Assembly: GCA_016081115.2 (NCBI GenBank)
Contig: JABTTQ020002552.1
Coordinates: forward strand, 186,001 to 250,000
DNA from: Rehmannia glutinosa
Lineage: Eukaryota > Streptophyta > Magnoliopsida > Lamiales > Orobanchaceae
Reading direction: 5' to 3'
Length of the DNA stretch: 64,000 nt
The position numbers were made by a program, and so were the translations under genes. Of this stretch, positions 44,096 to 57,100 are shown piece after piece. The notes below the pieces were generated by a model. It was not told where the DNA came from, ran no database searches, and worked only from the letters and a program-made list of their open reading frames with translations. Position 1 is the first letter of the stretch. Each line of letters begins with the position of its first letter.

Positions 44096-44948
44096 AAGGA
44101 TTGCCAGACTCAGTGTACAAGAAAGAAAGTGTATGTGATGCATGCCAAATGGGAAAGCAAATAAAATCCTCATTCAAGGATAAGCCAAGTCCTTCTTCAA
44201 CAGGATATTACATTTGTTGCATATTGATCTATTTGGTCTAGTTGAACCAACCAGCATAAGTGGAAAGAAATACACCTTGGTGGTGGTAGATGACTATTAA
44301 AGATACATGGACAATCTTCATGTGTAAAAAGAAGAAAACTTTTGCAGAAGTTACCTCATCTGATGAAAAGAGTTCAAATTGAAAAGAACCAAACCATTAT
44401 AAAAATAAGGTCTGACAGAGGAATTGAGTTTGTCAAGGGTATAATAACTCAGTATTGTGTTGAAAATGGAATTGCTCATGAGTTATCTGCAGCAAGAACT
44501 CCACAGCAGAATGGAGTAGCTGAAAGAAGGAACAAAACTCTCAAGGAAGCTGCAAGGACCATGTTAGCTGAAGCTGGATTGCCTAAGAGATTTTGGGCTG
44601 AAGCCATTAACACAGTACGCTATAAGCAAAATAGATGCATGATCAACTGGCAATTAACCAAGACTCCCTATGAGATTTGGACAGGAAGAAAGCCAAATGT
44701 TGGATATTTCACGATATTTGGATGCAAATGCTTCATCCATAACAATGGCAAAGATAATTTGAAGGCTTTTGATGCTAAAGCTGATGAATGTATCTTTTTG
44801 GGATACTCCGCTGAGAGCAATGCCTATAGAGTGTTGAACAAGAGGACTATGGTCACAGAAGAGTCTATCCATGTGGTTTTTGATGAACCTAATGTAAATG
44901 GAGAAGATATTGAAGAGTTAGATGACAAGCTGAATCAGCCAACTATAC
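44096..44948 (+). pseudogene. Cop-E integrase, upstream of the Tk-F insertion
   Basis: Plus-strand copia integrase: CDACQMGKQIKSSF, a broken core (KYTLVVVDDY then RYTWTIF), then a long open part from 44342: IIKIRSDRGIEFVKG, AARTPQQNGVAERRNKTL, FWAEAINT, TPYEIWTGRKPNVGYFTIFG, FLGYSAESNAYRVLN. All three acidic positions of the core can be placed, but a stop and a frameshift lie before 44342. Tk-F interrupts it at 44955 and it continues at 56155. Confidence 0.87.
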
Positions 44949-44949
44949 A

Positions 44950-44954
44950 AAAAA
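44950..44954. repeat. Target site duplication AAAAA of Tk-F (left copy)
   Basis: A-run before the LTR, repeated at 56149-56153. The run is six A on both sides, so the exact five are ambiguous. Confidence 0.75.
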
Positions 44955-47900
44955 TGTCACGCCCCAAACGTGACGCGACAACGATCAATCACTTAAACAG
45001 AATTAAGTCAACAGTCTAAACCAAAGATACCAAACTCCAAGTGAAATAGAGTCTAATGCAGCGGAATTAAAATAAACACGAGTACAAATTACAATCTTAA
45101 AGTCTGGCGGTATCCGAATACAACCCAAAAGATTATCTGAATTAACTTACAGTCCAAACAAAAATAAAATGAAGGAGTTCAACAACAAATAAAAGTAAAA
45201 GGAAATGTCGCTCCACATTACGGATAGGGATTCAATCTGCGGTAGGTTCGATGTCTTGGTGAACTCTTCATCTAAAGGTTAGAAAACGAGGAGGGAATGA
45301 GACAGAAATCTCGAGTGGATGGGGTGATCGTGTGTAAGTGTGGCGATATAAATAGTTAATGCGAGAAATTTAGTTGTATGAAAACGCATGAGAGATGATG
45401 CATGATTTCACACACATCCACAAGCGCCCCGATAAATATATTTAATTAATATACTTATACGATTAAGAAAAGCGATTCATGGTCAAGCGTGCACTATGGT
45501 CCAAGCAAACATGAGGATTGCGACGGATTTGTAACGCCAATCCTATGCAAGACAAGTAGCGGTTGCGACGGATTTGTATCGCCAACCTATGCAATACAAG
45601 TAGCGGTTGCGTGCGGATTTGTAGCTCCAACCAAACAAAACCGATTAACTCCGGAATCGTGTGGATCGACAAGCGATTCCTTCGTTCTTCCTTGTAACTC
45701 CCGAGCAAGATGGTCCAAGACTGTCACCTTATCGCTCCATAGGCAAAGACAAAATCCACGTGGAGCTAGCAAGGCTCGGATTTGTCATAATCATGATTAT
45801 ACCTCAAGTACTACGACCGCTTCCCTTGGACAAACTCCGTCCCTCGCCATGGATTAGGACGATGGGGCCGGAAGAGTGGAATAGCAGCCGAGCTGCCCGG
45901 TTCCATCCCCGACGTATCCATTCCGACTTGTGAGCTCGACACACCAAGTTGACTCAGCAGGAAAGTAAACACAAGTTCATGTAGTCAACCAGCAATGAGT
46001 ATTATTGATTGGGAAGCGTTCATGAAAAGTTTTCGAAAATTTGCGTAAGGTAATTATGGCGTTGGTGGAGTTATTTGGATGAAGATGATTATCGGGAGGA
46101 TAAGCAATCTTCGATATCTTGAACGATTAGGTGGAACATAAGTCCCGTTATAGATTCAAATCGCAAGACGAGGAAGTCGCCCGCGATCGGTATTAATCGG
46201 TCAAGGCGATCCGATAAGTCACGGGTTTTTTGAGAAATTAAAATATTTTAATTAAATATTAAAGTAAGAGAGTCCAGGGCTGTTTCTTTAAAAGAAAATA
46301 ATTTGAGTTAGGTCCTTATAAAAATAAAATTTACAATTAGCCCCGTTTTGTCAAAACCAATACTTTTGGGGTTAAAAGTTAAATAAATAAATGTTCCGAC
46401 CTTGAACAATTATGAGGTCAGTTCCTAAATTCTATAAATTGTTCAGAGATTCAGGTTTTTAAAGTTTTGAGGTCGAGTTTTTATAAAATTCTCACATTGG
46501 CCCCAAAATTGTTAAAATTGTCATTTCGGGCCCTAAGTTTAAAATAATCGGAACTCACAAACCGGAAGGGCTTCTAATGTGATTCCAGTTGGAAAATGTC
46601 ACTAAGGTTAGTGGGATATTGGGACAAAAGCAGTTTTAAAACGTCATAAGTATAGGTCCCTCAACTTTTGAAAATCTCATTTTTGTCCCATTTTGAAATA
46701 ATTGCCTTTAAGGCTTTTAGGGGTCCAATTGTTATGAAATTTGAACCTTGGGTCCAAAATATAATTATGTTATAGGTAAATTAGTATTTCCAGGTACATG
46801 GGCTGTATAAGTCCTGGAAATTTCATTTAGGTCCTCAAGTTTAATCTTTTACAATTTGATCCCTCAAGTTTTATAAAATTACTTTCCAAGCTCTAAACAC
46901 TTGGATTTTTGGAATACACTTAAAATATGTTATTTCCAGTCCCTTAAGAGTTAAAATTTAAAATTTTAAAATTAGGGTCTGGTACAGTTTCGAAATTTGC
47001 AAAATAGCCCTTAAACTTCTCAAATTTTACAATCTAGTCCTTGGGCTTTTAAGGGTTGATTTTATTTATCTAAAAACTCTTAAAACTTTAATAAAATGTC
47101 AAAACATAATTTTTGAACCTGAGTTCAGTCCCAAAAATCGAAAATTACAGAGGGGTCCCTTAAGTTTTATTTTCTTGCAATTAAGTCCACCAACTTTCCA
47201 TTTTTGCATTTTAAGTCCAAAAATCGAAATTTAACCAATTATGCTCGACTTGTCCAGGTTATAGGTCATTCAAAACATAGATTTCAAGAGTCATAAACAT
47301 ACATATCCATCTCATACAAGAATTTATCAAATATGACAATAAAGTGTACATGTATGTCCTAATTTTCGGTAAATCGCATTTTGAGCAACACTTGAGAAAT
47401 TTTTCAACTTGATACAAGAAAATAGCATGCAATACATAATATATATCTCACATGCTCAATAACAAAATACTACATGCATTTTTATGAATTAAAACACCTA
47501 GAAGTTGAAAGGATTTTTCCACCCACCTTGTTTGTTCGGTTGATTGGTGTAAAATGGTGTCACAAGACCTTGAGGATTTTAATCTTCACTTAAGGCAGCC
47601 CCTAAGTCCAATAATACAAGGAGTTTTGAGTTAGAAAATGAATATTTGAACCAAGGAGGGAAAAGAGAAGGAATAGGCCAAATGTACCACACTTACCTTG
47701 TGTAGTTGAAAGTTGTAGTCAAAAATTGATGGTCTCTTAAGAACTTGATCACCACTTAAACAAAGCTCCAAGGTCAGCCCCTAATCACCTCAAAATGAAA
47801 ATTTTGGTGTTAAAATTCGGAATTAATAGGGAAGAAGAAGATGGTACCAAAAATCCCATTTCTTACCTTGTTGAAGGGGGGTGTTCGAATTTTTGTAGGT

Positions 47901-48892
47901 AGAAGAGGGGGTTCTTGAAATTTTGGTTAAGTGTTTGGGAGATATGAAGAAAAAGGTATGTTTGAAGATATGAAAAACTTATGTTTGAATATTTGAAGAT
48001 GTGAAGAGTTGGTGTTTGAAGATTTGAAGATGTGAATGATTTTTAGAGAGAATTTAGAGAGATGTTGGAGAAAATGCTTGAATGATGAATGAGTTGGATA
48101 AAAATGATATTTTGAACAATTTTTGATCATCAAAATGGCCCTTGGCCGTTCACAATGAGAGAGGGGGAGGGAGACAACATTTGTTTTGTTCTATGGCTTG
48201 AAAGGTGTAGCTTGCATGAGGGACAAGGACCTTGGTCAAGATGAGGTCTTGCATGGGAGGATGAAATTGAAGGGATTGAGGAGAATGTTGGCATGGGATG
48301 TTGGGAAGCCTCCAACATGTTGGGTAAGTTTATAATAAAGAATTGGTGTATAAGATATTGTGTATAAGATTTGAATTAATGGTGTAATAATACACAAGAT
48401 GAATACATAAGGTGTATGTGTACAAGAGTTGGAAGATATTTCTACCCTAAAATTTCCCATCATGGCCGTCCCCCTTAAGGGTATTTGTGGTAATTCCATT
48501 TTTTTTTGTCCCAAATTTGATGATAATAGATGAATAATATCAATCTCCAAAATAATTAGTGATTTCCTTGATCACTTATAAGTCTCATGATCGCTTAATC
48601 TAATCCGAATTCTTAATTCTATAAGGTATAAACCTCTAAAATAAATAGCCTCTTAGAATTCTAAGGTGACTAATAGATACGCAAATAACAATAATGATGA
48701 TCAATCAAGTGATCATAAATGCGAAATAAAATTAATAAATGATTATGATCACAAGAAGTAAATAAGGAAATTAAGGTAAAAATGTAATTATCATTAATAT
48801 TTACCCGTCAAAGCGACGCGGTAGAATTGTCAAAAGGACAAAGACGATACGTGATATAAGTACATGTTCGAATAAAAATCGAGGGCTTCACA
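44955..48892 (-). repeat. Left (3') LTR of Tekay-like element Tk-F
   Basis: 3938 bp, TGTCACGCCCCAAACG to GGGCTTCACA. Near-identical to 52295-56148 over the AT-rich part (about 46020-48890). The part at 45200-46020 has many one- to three-base differences. It also has a 44-45 bp tandem repeat (45518-45630) that is single-copy in the other LTR. Confidence 0.92.
45518..45630. repeat. 44-45 bp tandem repeat in left Tk-F LTR
   Basis: Units beginning TTGCGACGGATTTGTA at 45518 and 45563 and a partial, changed unit at 45607. The right LTR has one unit only (about 52860-52885), which accounts for most of the 84-bp length difference. Confidence 0.8.
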
Positions 48893-48908
48893 TTCTCCCA
48901 TCCTTAAA
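48893..48908 (-). other. Polypurine tract of Tk-F
   Basis: The minus strand reads TTTAAGGATGGGAGAA directly before the LTR start TGTGAAGCCC. Confidence 0.72.
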
Positions 48909-48914
48909 AGAATT

Positions 48915-50560
48915 TGGTCCCCAAATTCTCTTCAGAATAGTTCTGGATATTGATTCCTCATGTCTTCTTCCATCTCCCATGTTGCGTCTTCGTCTCGGTT
49001 GTGGTTCCGCCATAAAACTTTAACCATTGAATCTCTCATTACGCAAACGAATCGACGATTCTGCTGGTCAATGATTCGATTGGTTCTCGGTGTAAGATAA
49101 ATTCTCCATTAGAGAGGAGGAGCATCACGAGTGATGATATGCTCGGGATCCGGTTGATACTTTTTCAATCTCGACACATGGAATACATCGTGCATTCCCG
49201 CATACCGTGGCCGGTAACTCAAGTCTCAGAGGCCAATTTTCCGATCCTCTCGCAAAATTTTGTAAGCCCAATATATCTCGGACTCAATTTGCCTCCTTTC
49301 TTTGGATTGATCAATCTCTTTCGTGGCAAGAGTCCGAGAAATACTTCATCTCTCGGCTTCAAATTCCAAGTCCTTTCTTCTCTTGTCCGCGTAACTCTTT
49401 TGGCGGCTCCGAGTTGTGCGGATCCATTCCTTGTTCAACTCGACCTTCTCCATGGCCTCCCGAACCAAGTCGACCTTTGGAATCGATGGCGACTTTTGTT
49501 TCACTTTTGGAGTCCATTGGTCATCAATCTCCCGAGTGTAGTGGGGATCTACACTTTCGCCCATACAAGGCTTCGTCAGAGGGTGCCATCCCAATTGTGG
49601 CACGATAGTCTGTTATTATAAGGCGAACTCGACCAATGGTAAGTGTAAATCCCAACTTCCTTGAAATCCAACGTGCATGCTCGCAACATGTCCTCCAGGG
49701 TTTGAATCGTTCTCTTGATCGCCATCGGTTTGGGGATGTGTTGTTGTCTTTGAAACTTAGTGAGGTTCCCAATTCCTCGTGTAAGCGTTTCCTTAACTGA
49801 GACAAATCTCGGGTCTCTGTCTGACACTATGTCGACTGGCACTCCATGCAGTCGAATGGTCTCTTGGACATAAATCTGCGCAAGTTTCTCGCAAGTCGCT
49901 CTGCTTTTTCTTCATAGGTAAGAAGTATGCAGGTTTCATGAGTCGGTCTATGGCTACTCATATAAAGATCATCGCCTCGTCCTGGTCCTTGGTAGATCCA
50001 TCACGAAGTCCATCGTTATGTGTTCCCATTTCCACTCGGGAATTCTCAACGGTTGTAATAAACCAGATGGTCGTTGGTGTTCAAACTTTTACTCGTTGAT
50101 AAGTCAAACATCTCGCAACGAACTTTGCTACCTGGTTCTTCATGTTTACCCACCAAGAATGTCGCTTTCACGCCCTTATACATCTTGTTTCCTCCAGGAT
50201 GTATGGTGTATTTCGAACGTGTGCTTCGAGAGGATTCTCGCTCCTAATTTGCTCGTCATTCGGTACACAAATTCTACTCAGAAAACGATGATTCCATCTT
50301 CATGTACCGAGAATTTCGATCTTTCTCTTTTAAGTATCTTCTCTTTCAGTCTTTGAAGTTGCACATCCTGTCTCTTGTCCGCTTTGATCTCGTTGATGAG
50401 GTCGGGTTTAACCGAAATATTAGCACACAAAATTTGAGTATTGGTTCTTGTCGGATTCCAAGTGCTCAACTCTTCTAATGATTTCCCCTCGAATCATTAG
50501 TCTAGTTAAACTCGCCTCGCTCAAGGCGTCGCCTACTACTTAGCTTTCCCCGGGATGGTA
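48915..50560 (-). pseudogene. Tk-F integrase and chromodomain, shredded
   Basis: Minus-strand remnants in gypsy order from high to low coordinates: integrase zinc-finger region (about 50230-50090), core pieces (VDIVSDRDPRF at about 49842-49800; QSYADKRRKDLEF at about 49400) and a chromodomain-like tail (VKVLWRNHNRDEDATWEMEE at about 49020-48960). The frame changes every few dozen codons. Most breaks are one- or two-base indels at CG- or homopolymer-containing spots. Confidence 0.8.
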
Positions 50561-51560
50561 TTGAATATCAAAGTGATAGTCCTCTGTTAGCTCCATCCAT
50601 CTCCGTTGCCTCAAATTGAGATCCTTCCGAGAGAATAGATACTTTAGGCTCTTATGATCAGGCAAACCGTGAATGTTGCTCCGTAGAGATAGTGCCTCCA
50701 TTTCTTTAACGCTAACACTATTGCCGCCAATTCCAAGTCATGCGTTGGGTGATTGGCTTCATACGGATTGAGTTTCCGTGATGCATAAGCAATGACCTTT
50801 CCTTCCCGCATGAGCACGCTCCCTAGTCCTTCCTTTGATGCATCACTTTTGTAGATGACAAAGTTTTCTATTCCCTTTGGAAGGGCTAAGAATGGAGTCA
50901 GTAGTAAGTCGTTTCTTTAGTTCTTGGAAACTAGTCTCACACTTGTCCTTCCACTCAAACTTGACTTGCTTCTGCAGGTTAGCCGAGTGAGTGGTCCGGC
51001 TATCTTGGAGAAATCCTCGACAAATCTTCGATAATATCCACTAGTCCTAAGAAACTTCGATCTAAAATTCTGCACTGAGTTGTTTCTATTCAACCACCGC
51101 CTGTACTTTCGAAGGATCTACGGCGATCCCGGTGCGGATACTATGTGTCCCAAGAATGCGACTTCACTAAGCCAAAATTCACACTTGGCCGAATTTGGCA
51201 TATAGCTTGTGCTCGTAGTGTCTCTAAAACAATTTTGGATGACGCTCATGCTCCTCTTTAGACTTAGAGTATACGAGTATGTCATCAATGAATATCACTA
51301 CGAATTAATCCAAATAAGGTTGAAAGACTCGATGCATTAGATCCATAAACGCCGTTGGTGCGTTTGTCGATCGAAAGGCATCACTACAAACTCGTAGTGT
51401 CCATATCCGTCCGAAATGCTTTGTTTTGGAAACGTCCTCTTCACGGATCTTCAGTTGATATTTATCCTTGTTGTAAATCCAACTTCGAGTACACCGTCGC
51501 TCCTTGAAGTTGATCAAACAATTCGTCTATCCTCGGGAGGGGATATTTAGTGGTAACATC
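50561..51560 (-). pseudogene. Tk-F reverse transcriptase and RNase H, shredded
   Basis: RT motifs can be placed in broken frames: YPLPRIDELFDQLQG and VYSKLDLQQGY (about 51540-51460), FRSTNAPTAFMDLMHRVF (about 51370), FVVIFIDDILVYS (about 51300-51260) just after a stop, then RNase H pieces (about 50930-50640). The N-terminal RT, protease and gag are absent. Confidence 0.8.
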
Positions 51561-52294
51561 TAGTCGAGATCATATAATAGTCACATCCTTAATGTATCTT
51601 ATCCGTGATACCTAAACCACAAGTCAAATTCCCTTACTTAAGCTTGTGCAGGTACTTGAGAATGAATAACACAAGGGTATTATCATTGATCAATATACTT
51701 AGTGATTCCCCTACTATTATTTTCCCAATGTGTTATCATTAGGTGTCTAGATCCCATAATATATCACATCCAAATCATATACTTCTCAAGAGATATCCTC
51801 ATTTTCTTCGAGTCTCACCATACCAGGCATTATAATCTCTAAATCACGGATTTTCTAAATCACCTAATGTCCAAATAGAGGAATATCCGGATATCTTAAC
51901 ACTATAACAACCCAAAAGAGTTCAAATATCCATCCAAGATTCAACTTAGGTCATCTAGTAGTGGTACCCAATCCAAGGCAGAGGAACCTATCCTGGTCAA
52001 ACAAAACTAAGGCGGATTAGACGAATGTAAGGAAAAGATAAGGAAGAACAAGAAAAGAATGACTAAGGAAAGTCAGTCAAGAGTCAACTAAGTCAAATCA
52101 AGTATGACTATGGATTCTCCAAGTATAAATTCTGACTTATCATGAACATCAATAATACGGTTCTATACCATTATTGAAATCGATTTCACACTTAATTAGT
52201 CAAGTCGCGGTACTACCCAACACAATCCGAGGGTCCTATCCTGGGTTAGCTCGGTGTAAGTTTCCATCTTACAAGCCGAGCTCGAGCCATAACC
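51561..52294 (-). other. Tk-F leader, joined to RT by a large deletion
   Basis: After GATATTTAGTGGTAACAT the coding sequence ends abruptly and a non-coding, leader-like stretch runs to the right LTR. Gag, protease and the start of RT are missing. The sequence next to the LTR reads GGTTATGGCTCGAGCTCGGC on the minus strand, which is not the usual tRNA-iMet primer site. Confidence 0.6.
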
Positions 52295-55200
52295 TGCCAC
52301 GCCCAAACGTGACGCGACAACGATCAATCACTTAAACAGAATTAAGTCAACAGTCTAAACCAAAGATACCAAACTCCAAGTGAAATAGAGTCTAATGCAG
52401 CGGAATTAAAATAAACACGAGTACAAATTACAATCTTAAAGTCTGGCGGTATCCGAATACAACCCAAAAGATTATCTGAATTAACTTACAGTCCAAACAA
52501 AAATAAAATGAAGGAGTTCAACAACAAATAAAAGTAAAAGGAAATGTCGCTCCACATTACGGATAGGGATTCAATCTGCGGTAGGTTCGATGTCTTCAGT
52601 GAACTCTTCATCTAAAGGTTAGAAAACAGGAGGGAATGAGACAGAAATCTCAGTGGATGGGGTGATCGTGTGTAAGTGTGGCGATATAAATAGTTAATGC
52701 GAGAAATTTAGTTGTATGAAAACGCATGAGAGATGATGCATGATTTCACACACATCCACAAGCGTCGTGATAAATATATTTAATTAATATACTTATACGA
52801 TTAAGAAAAACAGTTCATGGTCAAGGTGCACTATGGTCCAAGCAAGCAAACATGAGGATTACGACGGATTTGTAGCGCCAACCAAACGGGTCCGATTAAC
52901 TCCGAATCGTGTGGATCGGGACAGCGATTCCTTCGTTCTTCCTTGTAACTCCCGAGCAAGATGGTCCAAGACCTGTCACCTTATCGCTCCATAGGCAAAG
53001 ACAAAATCCACAAAGTGGAGCTAGCAAGGCTCGGATTTGTCATAATCATGATTATACCTCAAGTACTACGACCCGCTTCCTCGACAAACTCCGTCCCTCG
53101 CCATTTGCGGGATTAGGACGATGGGGCCGGAAGAGTGGAATAGCAGCCGAGCTGCCCTTGCCCATCCCCGACGTATCCATTCCGATCGTGAGCTCGACAC
53201 ACCAAGTGACTCAAGCAGAAAGTAAACACAAGTTCATGTAGTCAACCAGCAAATGAGTATTATTGATTCGGGAAGCAGTTCATGAAAAGTTTTCAAAATT
53301 TGCGTAAGGTAATTATGGCGTTGGTGGAGTTATTTGGATGAAGATGATTATCGGGAGGATAAGCAATCTTCGATATCTTGAACGATTAGGTGGAACATAA
53401 GTCCCGTTATAGATTCAAATCGCAAGACGAGGAAGTCGCCCGCGATCGGGTATTAATCGGTCAAGGCGATCCGATAAGTCACGGGGTTTTTTGAGAAATT
53501 AAAATATTTTAATTAAATATTAAAGTAAGAGAGTCCAGGGCTGTTTCTTTAAAAGAAAATAATTTGAGTTAGGTCCTTATAAAAATAAAATTTACAATTA
53601 GCCCCGTTTTGTCAAAACCAATACTTTTGGGGTTAAAAGTTAAATAAATAAATGTTCCGACCTTGAACAATTATGAGGTCAGTTCCTATATTCTATAAAT
53701 TGTTCAGAGATTCAGGTTTTTAAAGTTTTGAGGTCGAGTTTTTATAAAATTCTCACATTGGCCCCAAAATTGTTAAAATTGTCATTTCGGGCCCTAAGTT
53801 TAAAATAATCGGAACTCACAAACCGGAAGGGCTTCTAATGTGATTCCAGTTGGAAAATGTCACTAAGGTTAGTGGGATATTGGGACAAAAGCAGTTTTAA
53901 AACGTCATAAGTATAGGTCCCTCAACTTTTGAAAATCTCATTTTTGTCCCATTTTGAAATAATTGCCTTTAAGGCTTTTAGGGGTCCAATTGTTATGAAA
54001 TTTGAACCTTGGGTCCAAAATATAATTATGTTATAGGTAAATTAGTATTTCCAGGTACATGGGCTGTATAAGTCCTGGAAATTTCATTTGGGTCCTCAAG
54101 TTTAATCTTTACAATTTGATCCCTCAAGTTTTATAAAATTACTTTCCAAGCTCTAAACACTTGGATTTTTGGAATACACTTAAAATATGTTATTTCCAGT
54201 CCCTTAAGAGTTAAAATTTAAAATTTTAAAATTAGGGTCTGGTACAGTTTCGAAATTTGCAAAATAGCCCTTAAACTTCTCAAATTTTACAATCTAGTCC
54301 TTGGGCTTTTAAGGGTTGATTTTATTTATCTAAAAACTCTTAAAACTTTAATAAAATGTCAAAACATAATTTTTGAACCTGAGTTCAGTCCCAAAAATCG
54401 AAAATTACAGAGGGGTCCCTTAAGTTTTATTTTCTTGCAATTAAGTCCACCAACTTTCCATTTTTGCATTTTAAGTCCAAAAATCGAAATTTAACCAATT
54501 ATGCTCGACTTGTCCAGGTTATAGGTCATTCAAAACATAGATTTCAAGAGTCATAAACATACATATCCATCTCATACAAGAATTTATCAAATATGACAAT
54601 AAAGTGTACATGTATGTCCTAATTTTCGGTAAATCGCATTTTGAGCAACACTTGAGAAATTTTTCAACTTGATACAAGAAAATAGCATGCAATACATAAT
54701 ATATATATCTCACATGCTCAATAACAAAATACTACATGCATTTTTTATGAATTAAAACACCTAGAAGTTGAAAGGATTTTTCCACCCACCTTGTTTGTTC
54801 GGTTGATTGGTGTAAAATGGTGTCACAAGACCTTGAGGATTTTAATCTTCACTTAAGGCAGCCCCTAAGTCCAATAATACAAGGAGTTTTGAGTTAGAAA
54901 ATGAATATTTGAACCAAGGAGGGAAAAGAGAAGGAATAGGCCAAATGTACCACACTTACCTTGTGTAGTTGAAAGTTGTAGTCAAAAATTGATGGTCTCT
55001 TAAGAACTTGATCACCACTTAAACAAAGCTCCAAGGTCAGCCCCTAATCACCTCAAAATGAAAATTTTGGTGTTAAAATTCGGAATTAATAGGGAAGAAG
55101 AAGATGGTACCAAAATCCCATTTCTTACCTTGTTGAAGGGGGTGTTCGAATTTTTGTAGGTAGAAGAGGGGTTCTTGAAATTTTGGTTAAGTGTTTGGGA

Positions 55201-56148
55201 GATATGAAGAAAAAGGTATGTTTGAAGATATGAAAAACTTATGTTTGAAGATTTGAAGATGTGAAGAGTTGGTGTTTGAAGATTTGAAGATGTGAATGAT
55301 TTTTAGAGAGAATTTAGAGAGATGTTGGAGAAAATGCTTGAATGATGAATGAGTTGGATAAAAATGATATTTTGAACAATTTTTGATCATCAAAATGGCC
55401 CTTGGCCGTTCACAATGAGAGAGGGGAGGGAGACAACATTTGTTTTGTTCTATGGCTTGAAAGGTGTAGCTTGCATGAGGACAAGGACCTTGGTCAAGAT
55501 GAGGTCTTGCATGGGAGGATGAAATTGAAGGGATTGAGGAGAATGTTGGCATGGGATGTTGGGAAGCCTCCAACATGTTGGGTAAGTTTATAATAAAGAA
55601 TTGGTGTATAAGATATTGTGTATAAGATTTGAATTAATGGTGTAATAATACACAAGATGAATACATAAGGTGTATGTGTACAAGAGTTGGAAGATATTTC
55701 TACCCTAAAATTTCCCATTATGGCCGTCCCCCTTAAGGGTATTTGTGGTAATTCCTTTTTTTTGTCTCAAATTTGATGATAATAGATGAATAATATCAAT
55801 CTCCAAAATAATTAGTGATTTCCTTGATCACTTATAAGTCTCATGATCGCTTAATCTAATCCGAATTCTTAATTCTATAAGGTATAAACCTCTAAAATAA
55901 ATAGTCTCTTAGAATTCTACGGTGACTAATAGATACACAAATAACAATAATGATGATCAATCAAGTGATCATAAATGCGAAATAAAATTAATAAATGATT
56001 ATGATCACAAGAAGTAAATAAGGAAATTAAGGTAAAAATGTAATTATCATTAATATTTACCCGTCAAAGCGACGCGGTAGAATTGTCAAAAGGACAAAGA
56101 CGATACGTGATATAAGTACATGTTCGAATAAAAATCGAGGGCTTCACA
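52295..56148 (-). repeat. Right (5') LTR of Tk-F
   Basis: 3854 bp, TGCCACGCCCAAACG to GGGCTTCACA, followed by the A-run target duplication. Pair of 44955-48892. Confidence 0.92.
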
Positions 56149-56154
56149 AAAAAA

Positions 56155-57100
56155 GGGTCCTTATGTTGAAGATGAAGTGAGAGCAAGCAACCCAGATGAA
56201 GATGAGATAGTTGAATCTCAAAGACAGCTGGAATGTCTACAGCTAAATGAAGATGAAAGAGCTGTTCAAGACAACTTAGCTGCGAGGCGGCTGAATCCAG
56301 CAGACTTAATCCAACCTGATGTGAGATTGCTGAGAGACCATCCAGCAGAGTTAGTTATTGGAGATATTAGAGATGGCATAAGAACCAGATCCAGAGCATA
56401 GCATGAAGCTATGTTCACTTATTTTATTTCCCAAATAGAGCCTAAATATGTATCTCAAGCATTGTATGACACACATTAGATTCAAGCCATGCAAGAAGAG
56501 CTGAATCAGTTTGAAAGAAACAAAGTATGGGAATTGGTGCAGAGGCCAAACCATCAAAATGTAATTGGCACGAAATGGGTTTTCAGAAATAAGATGAATG
56601 AGGAAGGATTTGTTGTAAGAAACAAAACAAGATTGGTAGCAAAAGGGAATTGCCAAGAAGAGGGTATAGATTTTGATGAAACCTTTGCTCCTGTTGCAAG
56701 ATCAGAAGCAATATAGATGTTTCTTGCCTATGCTACACATAAGAACTTCACTGTGTATCAAATGGATGTGAAGAGTGCATTTCTAAATGGACTATTAGAG
56801 GAAGAAGTCTATGTTGAACAACCTCCAGGTTTTGAGCAGGAAACTATTGGAGATAAGGTGTATAAGCTCAAGAAAGCATTATATGTACTGAAACAAGCAC
56901 CAAGAGCATGGTATGATACATTGTCTCAATTTCTAACTGACAATGGATTCAATAAAGGCAAAGTTGACAGAACACTTTTCAGAATTCAAGATGGAGAGAG
57001 TATACTGCATGTTCCAATATATGTGGATGATATCATCTTTGGATGCACAAACAAAGAGTTGTGTGATAAGTTCTCAAACCTCATGCAAGGTAAATTTTAG
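56155..57100 (+). pseudogene. Cop-E integrase end and reverse transcriptase
   Basis: Resumes Cop-E after Tk-F. A linker (DEIVESQRQLECLQLNED, LVIGDIRDGIRTRSRA) ends at a TAG near 56399. RT follows: MQEELNQFERNKVWELV, VIGTKWVFRNKMNEEG, GIDFDETFAPVARSEAI, then a TAG at 56714-56716, then MDVKSAFLNGLLEEEVYVEQ, LKQAPRAWYD and the catalytic YVDDIIFG. It ends at a TAG after QGKF. Confidence 0.88.

Noticed and set aside
49139..49842. Several overlapping frames on both strands
   Set aside because: Plus-strand ones are shadows of the broken Tk-F integrase, which reads minus.
54519..55718. Minus-strand frames of 64-129 codons in the Tk-F LTRs, including a 129-codon frame at 55187-55576
   Set aside because: In the other LTR the same stretch is split by single-base indels, and no domain is visible; it is LTR sequence.
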